DNA of 64,000 nucleotides from Ganoderma boninense (lineage: Eukaryota > Basidiomycota > Agaricomycetes > Polyporales > Polyporaceae): contig CM035308.1 of assembly GCA_002900995.3 (NCBI GenBank), forward strand, positions 1 through 64,000, in the 5' to 3' direction. Of this stretch, positions 12,284 to 24,900 are shown piece after piece. Within the stretch, counting starts at the first letter, position 1, and every line of letters starts with the position of its first letter. The position numbers were made by a program, and so were the translations under genes. Below the pieces are notes generated by a model. That model saw nothing but the letters and a program-made list of their open reading frames with translations. It ran no database searches and was not told the DNA's origin.

Positions 12284-12882
12284 TATGCAGTGCGCTCAAG
12301 AGTAAGTTGAAGTGGGCGAGTAGGATGGAAGTGGGACGAGGAGGAGTGAGGTAAGAGCATCTAGCCGGGGCCGGGAGTCGAGACGCTGGATCTGGACGGC
12401 AGAGCGGGCGCGGCGCAACGGCGCGTCATTTTCCTTCTTCGGTTCCCTCGCGTGGCTTCCACGTGGCCTCTCCAACCTTGGCCAGCGTCAGGACACTGCG
12501 CTCAACGTCCAACACCGACGTCCGCTTGAACATGACGGGGTCCGGAGATATCATAGACCGCATGTCGCTTGTATGTGTTATTCTGCCAAGCATACTGAAC
12601 GTCATTTTGTGCTCACCTTTTTGCTCAGAACCTGATTATTGCGACAGTGAGTGAATGCACTGGCCCCGACTTGAACTCGTTGGCCTTCCATTTCCCATCA
12701 GGACCCAAATATGTCGTCGTCTACGAATGACAGATGACTGTGGGCTGTTTGTGTGATCCTCTGAGAGCGAAAGCACTCAGGGACCCGAATAATATTCACG
12801 ACCTCTGTCGACGACCAGCGCTAAAATGCATTGCTTTATAGACGCGCTTCGGGCGTGAGGGCTTTCCTCCCTTATCACCACC
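12284..12882. promoter_or_regulatory. divergent promoter between Mit_KHE1 and HRI1-like genes
   Basis: A head-to-head spacing of about 600 bp with no gene between. A CACGTG E-box sits at 12460-12465. Binding by a bHLH factor is an inference; only the motif is visible. Confidence 0.4.
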
Positions 12883-13602
12883 ATGTCCATCTCCGAACGT
12901 CTCTACATCAAATGGGTGAGGCACCGTCGCTTTGTATATCAACCACAGAGACTAATCGGACAACGACAGTTTCCAGACGAAGCGTCCGAGCCAACCTCGA
13001 CGCTCGTCCTCACCGCCCGCAACAGGCAGTTCGTCGACCTCCGCCTCTTCAAGCCAGAGCGCCCCTCGGGGCCCTTCACCCTCCTCGAGTGGGGGCTCGC
13101 AGGGCGCTCCGTAGGCACGCCGGCGCACGGCATCTGGATCCACGACATCGATTCTCGCACGGAGAACCCGCATGACGAGACGGACGAGGGCGACATGTTC
13201 CCCCAGCCCGGCCACCCGGACGTCGTCCTCGAGCGGGGAAGAATGCGCCACCCCGAGAGCGGCGAGGTCAGAGAGTACGAGGAGGCGTGGAAGGACCATA
13301 CGGTGCTCGCCGTCGACGGGCGTCGCGCCAGTGTCGTGCTGGAGACGAAACCCGACGCTTCTGGGGCGAAAGGGATGGTCGTGAGGGTTGGGCAGTTCTG
13401 TCAGGGCATCCTTCGCGTCGGGTCGATGATAGTCGTCGAGAGATGGGCTTGGACGGAGGATGGCAGGTGGAAGCTGTCTGCCCGGATAGGCGATGGCATG
13501 CATCCGCCTTGCGATGTTGCGTGGGATGGCGGATTGGCTAGTGGGGATGAACACCGCAGGAACGGCGTTACATGGATAGCGAGGGAGGTCTACATTTGGT
13601 GA
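12883..13602 (+). CDS. HRI1: HRI1-like protein
   Basis: The first exon encodes MSISERLYIKW and ends at a GTGAGG donor (12916). A 54-nt intron closes with ACAG at 12969. Because the intron length is a multiple of three and has no stop, retention would also be translatable, but removal restores the family pattern. Exon 2 contains EPTSTLVLTA, FVDLRLF, LLEWGLAG, WIHDIDSRTE, DEGDMFPQPG, YEEAWKDH and MVVRVGQFCQGILRVGS, matching fungal HRI1, a small cytosolic two-domain beta-barrel protein reported to associate with HRR25 in yeast; its biochemical function is unknown. The length (about 220 aa spliced) is close to the family norm. It shares a promoter region with the Mit_KHE1 gene. Confidence 0.85.
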   Translation: MSISERLYIKWVRHRRFVYQPQRLIGQRQFPDEASEPTSTLVLTARNRQFVDLRLFKPERPSGPFTLLEWGLAGRSVGTPAHGIWIHDIDSRTENPHDETDEGDMFPQPGHPDVVLERGRMRHPESGEVREYEEAWKDHTVLAVDGRRASVVLETKPDASGAKGMVVRVGQFCQGILRVGSMIVVERWAWTEDGRWKLSARIGDGMHPPCDVAWDGGLASGDEHRRNGVTWIAREVYIW

Positions 13603-14696
13603 CCACTCCGAAAGTAAGTGCAAGGCACGAACTTACCAGACATCTGTGTTTCTCATGGCCATTCGCAGCGTTTCTGCCACGGACATGCGGATTTGGCGGG
13701 GATCCAGTGCGCAATCGATCTAACACGCGCTTCTCTTCGAGGCACCCTGCGCGCTACACTCGGCCTTCTAGTCCTCCATACGTGGGACTCGTCCTCGCGG
13801 GACACATAGCATTCACTCCCTGAGTGCTCTCGAAGGCATGCGCTATACTTGACGGTCTTCCTCTTCCCACTCGGCCCGGAGTGTCGGACTTCCTGCATTC
13901 AGCCCGTATCTCTCACTCGTGAGAGCACTTCATGCTCCAGACCACGGCATACGTTTCGGGCCCTGGCTTCGCCTCCACGACTTTCGTGGCCGGTCCACCA
14001 GCGCCTCCGCCGCCGAGCCTGAACGTTTGAACTTGCAGATCGGTCGAGATCCCCGTGCGCCGCCGACCAGCACCCAGGAACCATGGCGGGACCGTGAGGG
14101 ATGTTCTGCGGCATCGGATTCTAGTCTCTCAAGATTCTCTTCCTGCGTAGCGAGGCAGTACCCAGCGTGTCGCCACTCAGTACTCTGCCGGTCGTCTCCA
14201 ATAACGGCGACTTTATCATCGACGCTTGGATCTCCGCTGCGAAGCGTACTGTAGCAGTTGGGTGCCAGTCACCCTCTCAACGGTTCTTGTACCGCCATGC
14301 TCGCGACTGTGTAATCTCGAGAGCCGCCGTCGCGCCTTCGCGAAAGGAGAGTGCTGTATTTTGTGATAGTCGCATAAGGCTGCCCATGATACCCCCGGAA
14401 CTATCGGGTAAGGTCTGGTGGTTCATCTGCATAATGCGTCGACCCGTCTCCCGCAAAAACTAAGCCAACGAAAGGATGTTCCGAACGGGCTGGACGCCGA
14501 GGTTTCTCTTGGGGTATATATGCTGTCTTTCTCTACGTCGCCGGCTCCACCGGAGGTAATACATGCATTCGTATCGGCATACAATGATCGTCAAGCCGGC
14601 ATGAGATGGGTACACACATCGACCTACAAACACAAAGAACAATAACAATAACAGTAACTCATCACACAGCGCCGCCGTCCTCCTGAGTCCTCTAGG
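13603..14696. other. intergenic, no recognisable gene
   Basis: About 1.1 kb between the 3' ends of the HRI1-like gene (plus) and the DUF6533 gene (minus). Several short frames exist but none has family resemblance. It may contain decayed coding sequence. Confidence 0.45.
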
Positions 14697-16534
14697 CTAC
14701 GCCGCCCACTTGCCCCACCGCCCCGGCATCGGCGCCATCGCGTACCCACAGCACTCGTCCGACCTCCGACCCGGAACCAAATCATAGTCGTCATCGTCGT
14801 CGTCGTCGTCCATCGAAGAGCCGGAGAGCGGCAGCCCCATGGGCCCGACGACGCGGTCGGCGAAGACGACGGTGTCGAGGCTCGGCCCGGGCCCGGGCGT
14901 CCACGTTTGGGCCCGCGCTGTCGTGCCCGAGGAGACCTCCAGGTCGCGGTTCACCTCCTGGAGGTTGAGGAGGAACCTCGAGATGAGGATCGCTGTGAGG
15001 CTGTCCGCGGACCGAGGTGGGGTTGTCAGGAAGGGGCGAAGAGAGGTGTGGGGCTGCATGTGGGGGGACGTACGGCTCGGAGAACTCGACGACGTAGCTG
15101 ACTTGCGTGAGCGGGTCGACTTGTGTCTGCGAGGTTCCGGTTCGTCAGCTAGGGGGGATGAGGGCGCAGGTGAGGGAGCGACGTACTGGGAACATGGTGA
15201 GGATGAGGTAGATGACGTTCATGATGAACAGAAGACTGTCGATGGCGTCGTCAGCATGGTGCAGCACCCGTCCCGTCTCATGGGTACAGACCCGAAGTAC
15301 AACGTTCCTGCAAATAGATCACACGACGGTTAAATGGAGTACTTGACGGACGAGACAGGGAGAGGAGAGCTCTCGCACCATCTCGAAGCAGTGTGCTCGA
15401 AAACGTCCTTTTCCCGCCGCCGGGCCTCGCGAGGGCTTGGCGGAGCACGCTGTTCGACCGGTACGTTACGTGCCAGGTCACGCAGAGGACAATCGCGTCG
15501 GCGATTATTACGCCGACGCGGGGCACGATCGTGACTTTGTGTGTGGGATGCCAGGACGAGTAGGTCAGACGGGCGCGATAAATACGGGTGGTGGACGGCA
15601 CATACATCTTCGGCATCGGAAATAGTCAGAACAGAGAGTAGCCGCGAAGAGGCGAAAAAAAAACTTACAATCGGTTTAGGTCGGAGGGCACGCGGACCTC
15701 GCGCATTATACATGTCGTTCCAGTAATCGTGTCTTCGACGTCGGTCAGCCAATGTAGTCGCGCCTAGAGGAGAGAGCCGGGTCAGCTGTTGGGCGGCCGT
15801 TCGAGACGGAAGCGAAGACGGACATAGTTCATGCCTATGAGCAGGGAAGACAGAGCAAGGACGAGCGCTGACAGTGGCCGCCGATAGGGCCGTCCGCACA
15901 GGGCATACACACGCAACGCGGAAAACGCTGACAGAAGTTATAGTTATACGTGAGCTGCGATCGTTCTCGTGTCCGAAAACAGTGCCGGTCGACGCACCTG
16001 CCCAGGGGACGTACTGCAAATATGCGAAGACTTGGGCCACGATTTCGAGGTTAGCGTAGCTGCCGGCAGATGGGTCAGCCTCTCCGTGTACACGGGTCCA
16101 GAGCACAGCTCCCACCTCTGGGAAGCGACGGTCAGTAGAAATATCAAGTTAGAGGGTATGGACGACTCGTACTGCGCATGCCCAGTGGCCCATGAGGGAT
16201 ATGCGTGTGCTATATGCCACCAGCGAGATATATCGGTTGGATAAGAACAGGACGGAGGCTCCCGTGACCTTCCGTCTCCAGAATATTGCGACCTCTCGAT
16301 CTAGCGTGAGGGCATATTCGAAGAGCAGCAACGCTGACGATCCCATCATGTGGTCAGCTAAGCTCTCGCCGATCGAAGTGTGGTGAGGAACACTTACTCA
16401 AGGCCGAGAGGGTGCAGAAGTGGTCGGTGACACTGCGGCGAAGAACACTCTAGTCAGCGAAGGCGAAGCAAAGTCGACTTTCCGATATGCCGTTCGTACA
16501 TGCTCTCTTGGATGGTGACGACACTGAGGACCAT
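14697..16534 (-). CDS. DUF6533-type seven-helix membrane protein
   Basis: A multi-exon minus-strand gene. Exon 1 starts at ATG 16534 (MVLSVVTIQES). Exon 2 (16432-16398) gives VTDHFCTLSAL. Exon 3 (from 16333) carries the family signature LLLFEYALTLDREVAIFWRR, followed by KVTGASVLFLSNRYISL. Later exons give FAYLQYVPWA then FSALRVYALCGRPYRRPLS; LHWLTDVEDTITGTTCIMRE; VGVIIADAIVLCVTWHVTYR then TFSSTLLRDG; GTLYFGLLFIMNVIYLILTM; and LTAILISRFLLNLQEVNR. A disordered tail holds an Asp run (DDDDDDDD) and a Cys pair near the C-terminus; stop at 14697. This is the Agaricomycete-expanded DUF6533 family of seven-helix, GPCR-like proteins of unknown function. Some boundaries, notably exon 4 (about 16120-16005), are approximate. 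No frame break was seen. Confidence 0.82.
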
Positions 16535-18748
16535 GCCGGAAGTCGTGCGGGGACGCTAGAAGACGAGGAGAGGTGGAGAGGTCGGGGGCGGCGAGGGTCG
16601 AGGTCGATCGGAGTTATGTATACCGAGATCTTATACACACACGCAGGGCCATCAGCATGATGACGGCTGCAATGCGGGTTCAGATCGCGCAAGAAGGTGG
16701 CAGATAAGTAACGACGGCAATGCTGTCATCCAAGACCAGGGTGCTCCTTCCTGATCCCGTCGCGACTTCTGGCACATCACCGTGAGATCTTGGCGCTCTG
16801 CTGTACTTGTGCGTGCCAGTGCGTCGCAGTGCTGGACGCGGCTTCTCAATGCACCGGCTGCCCTGCTTCTTCGGTTGTCGGACGAGAGGCACTTCTGGGC
16901 GTAACATACCGATAGAGTATCACGATGTGGAAGCACATGCGATCATAGCAGTCAAAACGGCTCGTGACTTCCCACTGTGCCGTAAGATTGGATCCGCGAT
17001 CTGTCAAATTCGCGTGTGACTTGCCTCCATTCCCTTCCACTCCGGGTCGTCGCCAACGGCTGCAGTGTAGGGCAGGGTGAAAGCCTATCACGGCGGAGGT
17101 GGAATCAGGTGCGATAAACTGGAGGAGAAACATTTAAGTAGAGTAGTACGTACACATGGTGCTCTTGTGGAGTTTCCGTGAACGTGAAACAACCCAAGAC
17201 AACGCACTGCTATGATAATTTCCGGCAAAGACCGAGTCCCAGCACCCAGTCCGGGCCAGTCGAACCTGATACTAGATAGGACAGATTTAAAGAAGGAGGG
17301 CTGCGCTCCGAACACATCGTAAGTTCATGTTGGGCCGAAATAGAACTATGTTGAGCATATGCTATGCAAGTCCATGAGGCCCACCGATCCCAGAAACGGA
17401 GGCTGTCAGTTCTTACCATCGCGTGAGAGGTTTTTGGACGGGGATGTGCACAGCACAGGAAGATCTTCCACATCAACTGTGTCGTTGTACGGTCGGTACT
17501 TATTATGTCATCGCCAATGCGACAGATGGTAGTGATGCTACACACCCACTTATCTATTGGCTGCACGCATGCACTTCGTCCCTGCACTCTGCTCCAAGCC
17601 AACTCGAGCCCATAGCGGGGCTTGGCGGCGGCCCGCCAGGGCGGGAAGGAAAGCGGCATTTCCACGGAGCGCTCGTACGGAAGAAGCTCCATGAAATTGT
17701 AGGAAATTGTCCGGCCTGCCAGTGGCCCTTGGATAACCGGAGGTCGAGCTCTGCGCATGAGAGGATCCGGGCAACAAACGAAACCCGTTCAGATTCGAGA
17801 AAGAGATGAGCATGGCAGTCAGAGGAAGAGGTCGCAGAGTCGGTAATCTCTGGATCTCACCTGCTACTGTCTGCGTTTGGAGCCTTCGGTGGGCGGCAAA
17901 AGTTGTGAAGGTAAGTACAGTAGAGTAGCACCAGGCTGCTTCCCGTGAACGTCGAAGCTCGATCCCGACCGAACAGCTGTCCGACACGAACATGGTCGAT
18001 GGCGTTTCGAGGATCTGGATAGGAATACGGTGCAGCAATCTTTTTCCAGTTCAGATCGGTGCTCAGCTTTTGTGGCTGCCCGACACCGCCACCTTCGGGC
18101 CCATCACTGTGACGGAAGTTACTTACATGCAGCGTGAGTGGGACTAGGGTCGTCCTATTTGTATGTCTTCGGTCACTGAGGTCACTGAACAACGACGCAC
18201 AGTGATAGTGATCCAAAAACGCGGCCCAAGTCTGCCGTCTGCGCCCTGGCCTGCTGTTGGCAGTGCGAGTGTATGACATCCGCAGCCTTATCCGACTGCG
18301 GAATGGCATCACGAGAAACGCGAGCTCTGGTAAGTATGTAACTTGCGCAGCGCCATCGATAGGGAACGATGAAGACGACTTACACCACTCATACACAGTC
18401 CTTCTCCGAAGGCGAAAACTCTGAATCGGTGACAAGCAGTAGTAAGAACATGAACAACTTGAAGGTGTGTATGTCGGACTCACCTCAGGATGTCGAATTT
18501 GAAGGTAGAAATAATTGCTTGCCAGTGCTCGGTGGCGCCGCTGGGGAAGTCGATTGTCTGACAGCTCGTGTGGGCGCGATTGGCAAACACCCAGCATCAG
18601 ATTCACGACTGCGGTTCCTGCGGCCGGGCTTATCATAAGTACATCCTCGAACTTACATATGACTTCGCCAACTGTCCTCGTGGAGTACGACTCACCCCCT
18701 CGCACCTCAGCGACCTCCTGCGAGGTTCCTCGAAGAGGTGCGTCCAAA
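16535..18748. other. no assignable gene
   Basis: About 2.2 kb upstream of the DUF6533 gene. Minus-strand frames up to 296 aa occur (for example 17857-18747), but they contain no family motif and cannot be joined into a coherent protein by plausible splice sites. It could be a decayed gene or intergenic DNA. Confidence 0.4.
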
Positions 18749-19961
18749 CATCAGGAATCCGTCCGATCCACTTAACGGCCCTGAAACCACTTAATCGGCC
18801 TTATTCAGTGATTCCCAGTGAATTCCAGTTGATCTGGAAAGCACTTGATAATTAGGTCCACTTTCTGGCCCAGTGATCACTCAAGTGAATTCCAGTGGAG
18901 ACAAGTGATATCCATTCGGTAACGCTGCGCCTATGCTACCGCTACGCCTACGCTACTACCGCTACGCCTACGCTACCGGGACACGTCGGATGAGCTCAAG
19001 GGCATACTTACACAGCACCCTCCTCCGTACCGCCCACCCTCGCACTCCCCAGAAGCACCTATCTGCCCCTATCTGCCCCAATCCATACCGTCCGCAGCCC
19101 TCGCGGGCCCGAGTACCCGAGCTCCCACAGTCGGAACGTTTGCCAAGGTGCGCCTTGGAGTCGTAATTCCTGCAGTACGAACCTCGCAACTAGATAAGAG
19201 TGGGACATACCATTATATCTCGAGAGGCTTGTGCACCGTGGAGTCCCATAGCGCGACAACTGCCAGCCTTGAAGCCTGAAACGTCAGTCGCTACCAGGGC
19301 CTACAGGATGAGAATGTACTCACGGAATGTCTATCATCTGTATTTCCTACCACAACGTGGCGTCCTCAAGCTTATACCAATGCACTTACCGATGGCCTCT
19401 CCAGCCGACGAGAACATAGACATTATGTTTTAGGCCTCCAACTGAATGACGCACCTGGACCTCGAGGAAGTACCCAGCTTATCGCGGAAGCCATTGCCGT
19501 AAGCGTACAATCCGTGATGTTAGGCGGGGCGCGAGTGAGGAAACTAAGTGGGCAAAGCGAGACCAGTGCAGCCATACGAGAGCAAGGGCAAGGAAGGAGG
19601 GATCTGTGCTGTGAGTTCGAGGGGGAGTTCGAGGGGGCAGAGAGGGGGATGATGGAGGAGACGTCAAAGGACGGACCGGGTGCGACACCAGCGACCTCAT
19701 CAAACGGGGAGGAAACTGCCGGAAGTCTTTAGGGCAGGGTGTGCTGGCCTTGCAGGAGCAAATCGGAGGTCAGCTGTCATAGGTTGTCGTGTGCTTGACA
19801 TCGGGTGGAGCATTCTTGATGCCAATCATGATGACAGCTGAGCGATATGCACAGGTGGATTTCAGGCCTCTCCAGTGAATAAGTCGATTCCAGTCGATCC
19901 CAGTGCCATCAAGGCGTTCAGTAGATTTAAGTCCATATAAGTACCGGACGGATTCCTGATG
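18749..19961. mobile_element. 1.2-kb non-autonomous DNA element with terminal inverted repeats
   Basis: CATCAGGAATCCGTCCG at 18749-18765 recurs as its exact reverse complement at 19945-19961 (17 bp). Similarity continues inward through CACTTA/TACTTA text. Subterminal regions on both sides carry repeated ATTCCAGTG-like motifs (for example around 18810-18890 and 19873-19910). No transposase-like frame lies inside. Structure suggests a non-autonomous class II element. No convincing target-site duplication was found, so the exact ends and superfamily are open. Confidence 0.6.
18935..18977. repeat. short tandem repeat CTACGCCTACGCTAC
   Basis: Two exact copies of CTACGCCTACGCTAC (18942-18956 and 18962-18976), preceded by a degenerate copy, give a period of about 20 bp inside the TIR element. 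Confidence 0.55.
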
Positions 19962-20074
19962 AAGGCATCCATGCCTCCCGGAGCTGTATGCACGCATACA
20001 GTCAATTAATCGGTCTTCAAACTTGCTGCAGCTCTCACCAAAGCTCAGCGCTCACCTACCATCGATACAATACG

Positions 20075-20687
20075 ATGCCGGGCACCGGCGACACCCCAGG
20101 CTGGCCCGCGGACGTCAAGGACGCAGAGGGCCGCATCGACCCCAACGTCCTGCCCGAGTACACCCTCCTCCCACGAGCCCGCCCCAGTCCGTCGTGTCCT
20201 ACGACGAGCCCCCTCCCCCGCAGGCAGTGGCACGCCCCAGCCCCATCCCCAACACCGTCGGCCCGTCGCCTCCCCTAACATGCATGGCAACTCGAACATG
20301 AACATGGCGAACGCGGAGGCTGCTGCAGTCCCCACGTGCGGCGCCGAGCCGCTGCGGATCGTGAAGCTGCTCTGGGTCGGCGTGCTCGCGCTCGCGGTCC
20401 CGCCCGTGCTCCTCGCATGGATGGGGCTCGCGACCGCCGCGGTCGTGCTCTACGGGTGCGGGAAGATCCTCGAGGGCATCGGGCGCGCGCTCGCGTTCGT
20501 GCCCGAGGCGGTGTACCGCCGCTGGTTCGCGACGCGCACGACGCGGTTCTGGCGCGCTGTCGCTGGCAGCGGGGCGAATGCGAACGGGGAGGGGCAGGAC
20601 GGACGAGAGGAGGAGATTGTGGAGGGACGGGTGGCGCTGGTGGACGTCGAGGCGCAGGCTGGGCGGGGTGGTCCGATTTCCATCTGA
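20075..20687 (+). CDS. small single-pass or two-pass membrane protein (frame broken twice)
   Basis: ATG at 20075 opens MPGTGDTPGWPADVKDAEGR and continues to EYTLLP. The protein-like text then moves to another frame (PPQSVVSYDEPPPP, to about 20275), and to a third (NMHGNSNMNMAN onward), ending at 20687. The last part has a hydrophobic stretch at about 20368-20465 (LLWVGVLALAVPPVLLAWMG then LATAAVVLYGCG) and an acidic C-terminus. Both shifts fall in short C runs (near 20170 and 20275), suggesting one missing base each. N-terminal Pro/Tyr text of this sort is typical of fungal membrane proteins with a cytosolic tail. The family is not recognised. The gene lies between two non-autonomous transposon-like elements. 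Confidence 0.5.
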
Positions 20688-20816
20688 GACTCTGAGACTC
20701 TGAGACTCAGTACTCACAGTTGGAGAGGGCCGCAGTCGGGAGTCGGATGGGGGTGTGGACGTGCCTGATGGCTGGTGAATTGAATGTCAAGTAAAGCTCG
20801 ACACGTTGAGAGTATG

Positions 20817-21998
20817 CACTGCGTGAAACGCCAGGTTATGACGAAAGGGAATCTCGTAGGAATTTCTTGATTCCGAGCTGATTCCCTCTAGATTCCGCCG
20901 TAGATTCCCCAAAGACGGGAATCCGTTGGGTACCTGCGAATCCCTTGTAGATTCCTTCCACAATCCCTCTCTGTTGGGCAATAAGTGAGGCAAGGAAATG
21001 AATAAGTGGAACTTATCCTAAAAATGGCTTGTCGGGATTGTGATAACGTCCAGCGTCTCAGCCCTTATTTGCCCATTCCGCACTTGACTTCCTCCCTCTC
21101 TCACCACCGCTGGCCTGTGCGGATCACCTCGCCCCCACCTCCCATCCAGGTATTCCTTGGCTGCGATGTAGGCTGGCTGTTACTGATCGTCCACCTTCCA
21201 GCTTCTCTATCACCGGCGATTTACGAGGGAGACGGATCGACGCCGCCGTGGCGATGGTACGTTTCGCATCCGAACACCGAGCTATATGCGCCTTTTTGAC
21301 GGGCATACTCTCTCGCCAGCACTATCTGTACACGTATACGGCTTCAGGTAAGCCTCGAAGGTCTTTCTCCTCCTCCAAATTACTCACGGATATGACTCGG
21401 ATGCTCTCAGCTCAGTAGGTCAGTGGATATATGCGCATTTAGGTGCGTATTGACTTTTCCACCTCCCAACTGTGTATTTCGGCGGCCTGGATGCGCCCTT
21501 CATCATGGCATATAGCGGTAGATCAGTTCGAGGACGCTAGATTGGTAGGTAAAGTGCCTTCCTCGTCAGTCTCCAAGTTTCGCATTCCCGCCAAGTGCTA
21601 GTTGGACTATGTATGCCATGTGTTCCAATATATTTCTCTTTACCTATTTTACAATACCGCCCGAGATCATTGAGCTCGGGTGGATAGTATGAAGGCGTGC
21701 TAGTAGATTATGAGGAAAATAGGCGAATAATAATCGCGCTGCTATGCGAGCACGTCGTAAGAAGTATATTGATTTTGAATAACTGGGCATATGACATATC
21801 TACCAGCCACAGGTTACGGGGGATGCGGAACCTCTTGGGAACTTCAGGGGAATCTGGACGGAATGTACAGGGAATGTAGTCAAACAATCCATATTCCTTA
21901 AACAGTGGGAATCTAGCTGGAATCCGCGAGGAACATGCCGGGAATCTGTGGATTCCGCGCTAATCCCCAAAACTCGTAATCTGTTGTTTCACGCAGTG
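20817..21998. mobile_element. CACTA-like non-autonomous DNA transposon
   Basis: CACTGCGTGAAAC at 20817-20829 is repeated in inverse at 21986-21998. Similarity continues inward (CAGGTTATGA versus CAGATTACGA). ATG directly flanks both ends, consistent with a 3-bp target duplication. About 130-150 bp at each end are filled with many copies of GGGAATC/GATTCC. A CACT(A/G) terminus, 3-bp duplication and dense subterminal repeats are the established hallmarks of CACTA (CMC) elements, whose transposase binds the subterminal motifs. No transposase frame is present inside (about 1.18 kb), so it would depend on an autonomous copy elsewhere. Confidence 0.72.
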
Positions 21999-24900
21999 AT
22001 GAGTACGTTATACTTCAGGTTGTGCCGATGGGCTCGAAGTGGCATGCGTTTGGATGCGCACTATAGACGACCTCTGTTGGCCGCATGTTCGTATTTTACA
22101 GTGCAGCGACGCCGGAGAAACGGGATAGGTAAGTAAGTGCAATGCGGAAGAAGATAGCCAGGGTGGACGTACCTCGGGCTGAAAATGAGCAAATCCACGC
22201 GGGGGTCTGGACCGCAGTTGGGAAAGCATCGCGGCCACTGACAACGACTCGGAGGTCGAATAACGTGCAACAACAACCGCTCCGGGCGATCGGCGCGACT
22301 CGGAGGTCGGATCGTGGCAGGCCCGGCCGAGGACGTTCGCCGGGCTCAAGCTGTAGGCTCGAGCTGTCGAAGAACGTTGGCGAGTGTGCGTCATTGCGAT
22401 TCTTGCAGGGGATCGACATGTCGACTTGCCTTCCTTGTTCGGGTGCCTCTCGCCCGCGCGCAGTGCATCTCTTCGCGGATTCTCTCAAAACAAAGCTCTG
22501 CGCCACCTGCACCTGGACTCGGGATCGGCTTCGACACGCGCCCGAGGGTCACGATCGGAGTGCGGTGCGCACGCGTTTCTGTTTCCTCAAATCCTTCTCA
22601 AAAACTCGACGCCTCCCACAGAGCTCTTCACATTTCCTGGAAACATGCGCCTCCCGAGCCTCCGGCGAGGTCGTGTTCGCTTGTTTGTTTACCAGCCGGC
22701 CGGAAGGTTTGCACGAGCGGCCGAGATCCGGAGATGGCAGCGCCCTGCTCCAAGTCCTTCTGCGATCCCGAGCGCCACTGGCAGGCTTGGCTTGTCCTAG
22801 CCCCGGCCGTGCAGACCGTCCATCGACCACTCGACCGCAAGCCCAGTTTCACTTGCTTTTATATGTGAACGATATTGCCATCGATATGACCCCGTGCGCC
22901 TCCTCCTGCCAGATCCCTCCCTCGGGACTGGCATGTCCGCGGAGATCGTCCCCACCAGCACCGCTATCAACCATCCCACCGAGGAACAACGTTGTTTATA
23001 ACAGCACCCCCGCCCCGCGCCGTCGACGCACCAGGACTAGAAGACAGGAAAACGACAACAAAAGCGTCCTGGGTCCTGACCCCACCTGGGCCGCTCCCAG
23101 TACCAGTACCATGGCCAGTACTGTATGCAATGTTCGATCAAAGCAGCCAGCTGCGAACAGCTCGTGCCCGTCGACCGCAACCGGATATCGATGCGCAGTT
23201 CTGTGTAGTAAGTAGTACCGGAACCCAGCGATCGCGCGGCCCCGTGGCCAGTGGCCACCCTGGCTCTCCTTCGCCATGTATGTATGTACGTTCGACGCCA
23301 CAGATTGGGCAGATTGGGCAGCGGCCCCTCTGATCAAACGTTTACAGTGAATGACAGTGACAGACCCTGGCCACGGGTATGCAGCGGGGCGCAGTCGCGC
23401 AGCCGGCGGCCGCTCGTCACTAGCTTGAAGCTTGAAGCTTGGACGCGAGGCACCGCGTCGGCTCGCCGCTCGGACAGCGCGGGCACACTCGGACCTCGCA
23501 GCTGCGGCTGCAGGTGCGGAAACGGCAAGAGCGATGTGGAAATGCGCATGCAGAACACGCACACACGGTGCGCCATGTTCTTGTGCTTGTTTGTGACAGA
23601 GCACATCCCTACTCGCCGTCACCGGGCGACTGACTGACACTGACTGACAGGGACTGCCGGGAGAACATTTCGAGCCGAAGCGGGGGGGCCGCTGCGGCCA
23701 ATGCAGCCTGCAGGTTCGCAGAAGCGATGTACGCTCGTTGCACGTTCCCGTCCTCGTCCTCGTTCTCGATATGGTCGGCTACGGTCGTCTGCCGTAGTGC
23801 CTGGTACGCCCGCGGGGCACATGGATATGGATATGGATATGGATATCTGGAAAAGACGTGTCGATAAGCCCACGTCAAAAGCGTTCTTCTGCCCTCACCA
23901 CAAGGCTGTGTACCAAGTGAAGTATGAAGTACTCAGTGAATAATTATAATGTCGAGTTATAGAGTCCGCTCGACGTCGGCTCCACCGACGAGCACCGAAG
24001 AGCGTCGGTCCCGACGAAGCCGACCGAACGTTCTAAGAAGGCCTCCCTGTGGGCACCAGCTGCCCGCCATGCGGCACCGTGGCCGTCGCGCGACGCTCGG
24101 CCACGCGACAACACCGACTGGTCGACCTAGCACCAATAAGTGTAGTCACAAGCGGACGGGCGTCGTTGCTCGCGGAAATGACTGTGAGATGCAGAGGCTA
24201 GCTTATGATGTGACGGCGCGACTCAGCCTACCCACCCGGGGCCCGTTCGCTTCATGATCATGTACGAAGCATATCTTGCTATGCATATGATACCGCGGCG
24301 CGGGTGCGTGCCCATAAAACTAACACCCTCGGAGTCGCACCGGCGCGTCGTCCGCCACTGCGCCGTGGGGGAAGGCGAGTTGCCCGTCGGGGCGGGCTTC
24401 TGACGTGGACGCACTTAGCTGTAACTTTCAGGCTCGTGCGTCACCGCCCTGCGTGCAGAGTGGCTGATATATGTCGATGGATGTGTAATCCGGCACCGCG
24501 GCGCGTGAGTGCATTATGACTTGAGGCGCGGCTCGCGGCGGAATGACCAAGCTGTGTACTTAGCAGGCGGGCCTCTCTGGTCCCAGACACTAGACTCGAG
24601 CCGCCGTACGACGGCTGGAGACTGTCGTACTTGCTGGTTACGCGTATAATGGATAACGGATACCGTGCTGTGATTGCGTGGGCTGCCGCGGAGCCGTCTC
24701 AGCCGCGCGGGTGCGGACGATCCCGCGGCAAAAAGAGCTTAGGACGGCGGCGACGAGGCGGACGAAGAGAGGTGGCGTCGCGGGCCAGTGCACTTGAGGA
24801 GCTTTATGGGGGCTGGCAATGAAGACTCGCTCGATCGTCGCGTGTCATGTCGGTTTGTGCGACGGTGTGACCTACGAGGAGATGACGCTGGGAGGGAGGC

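Noticed and set aside
18370..18410. FAFGEGLCMSG, faintly like a cytochrome P450 haem loop
   Set aside because: Lacks the Arg and correct spacing of FxxGxRxCxG, and no other P450 motif occurs upstream or downstream.
16535..18748. A second DUF6533-type gene upstream of the first
   Set aside because: None of the diagnostic segments (LTLDREV, LRVYAL, LLRDGTLYF, ISRFLLNLQ) occurs here on either strand.
22142..23215. Plus-strand open frame of 357 codons
   Set aside because: No family resemblance, compositionally odd, and the opposite strand and other frames are also open for long stretches. Likely chance in stop-poor sequence.
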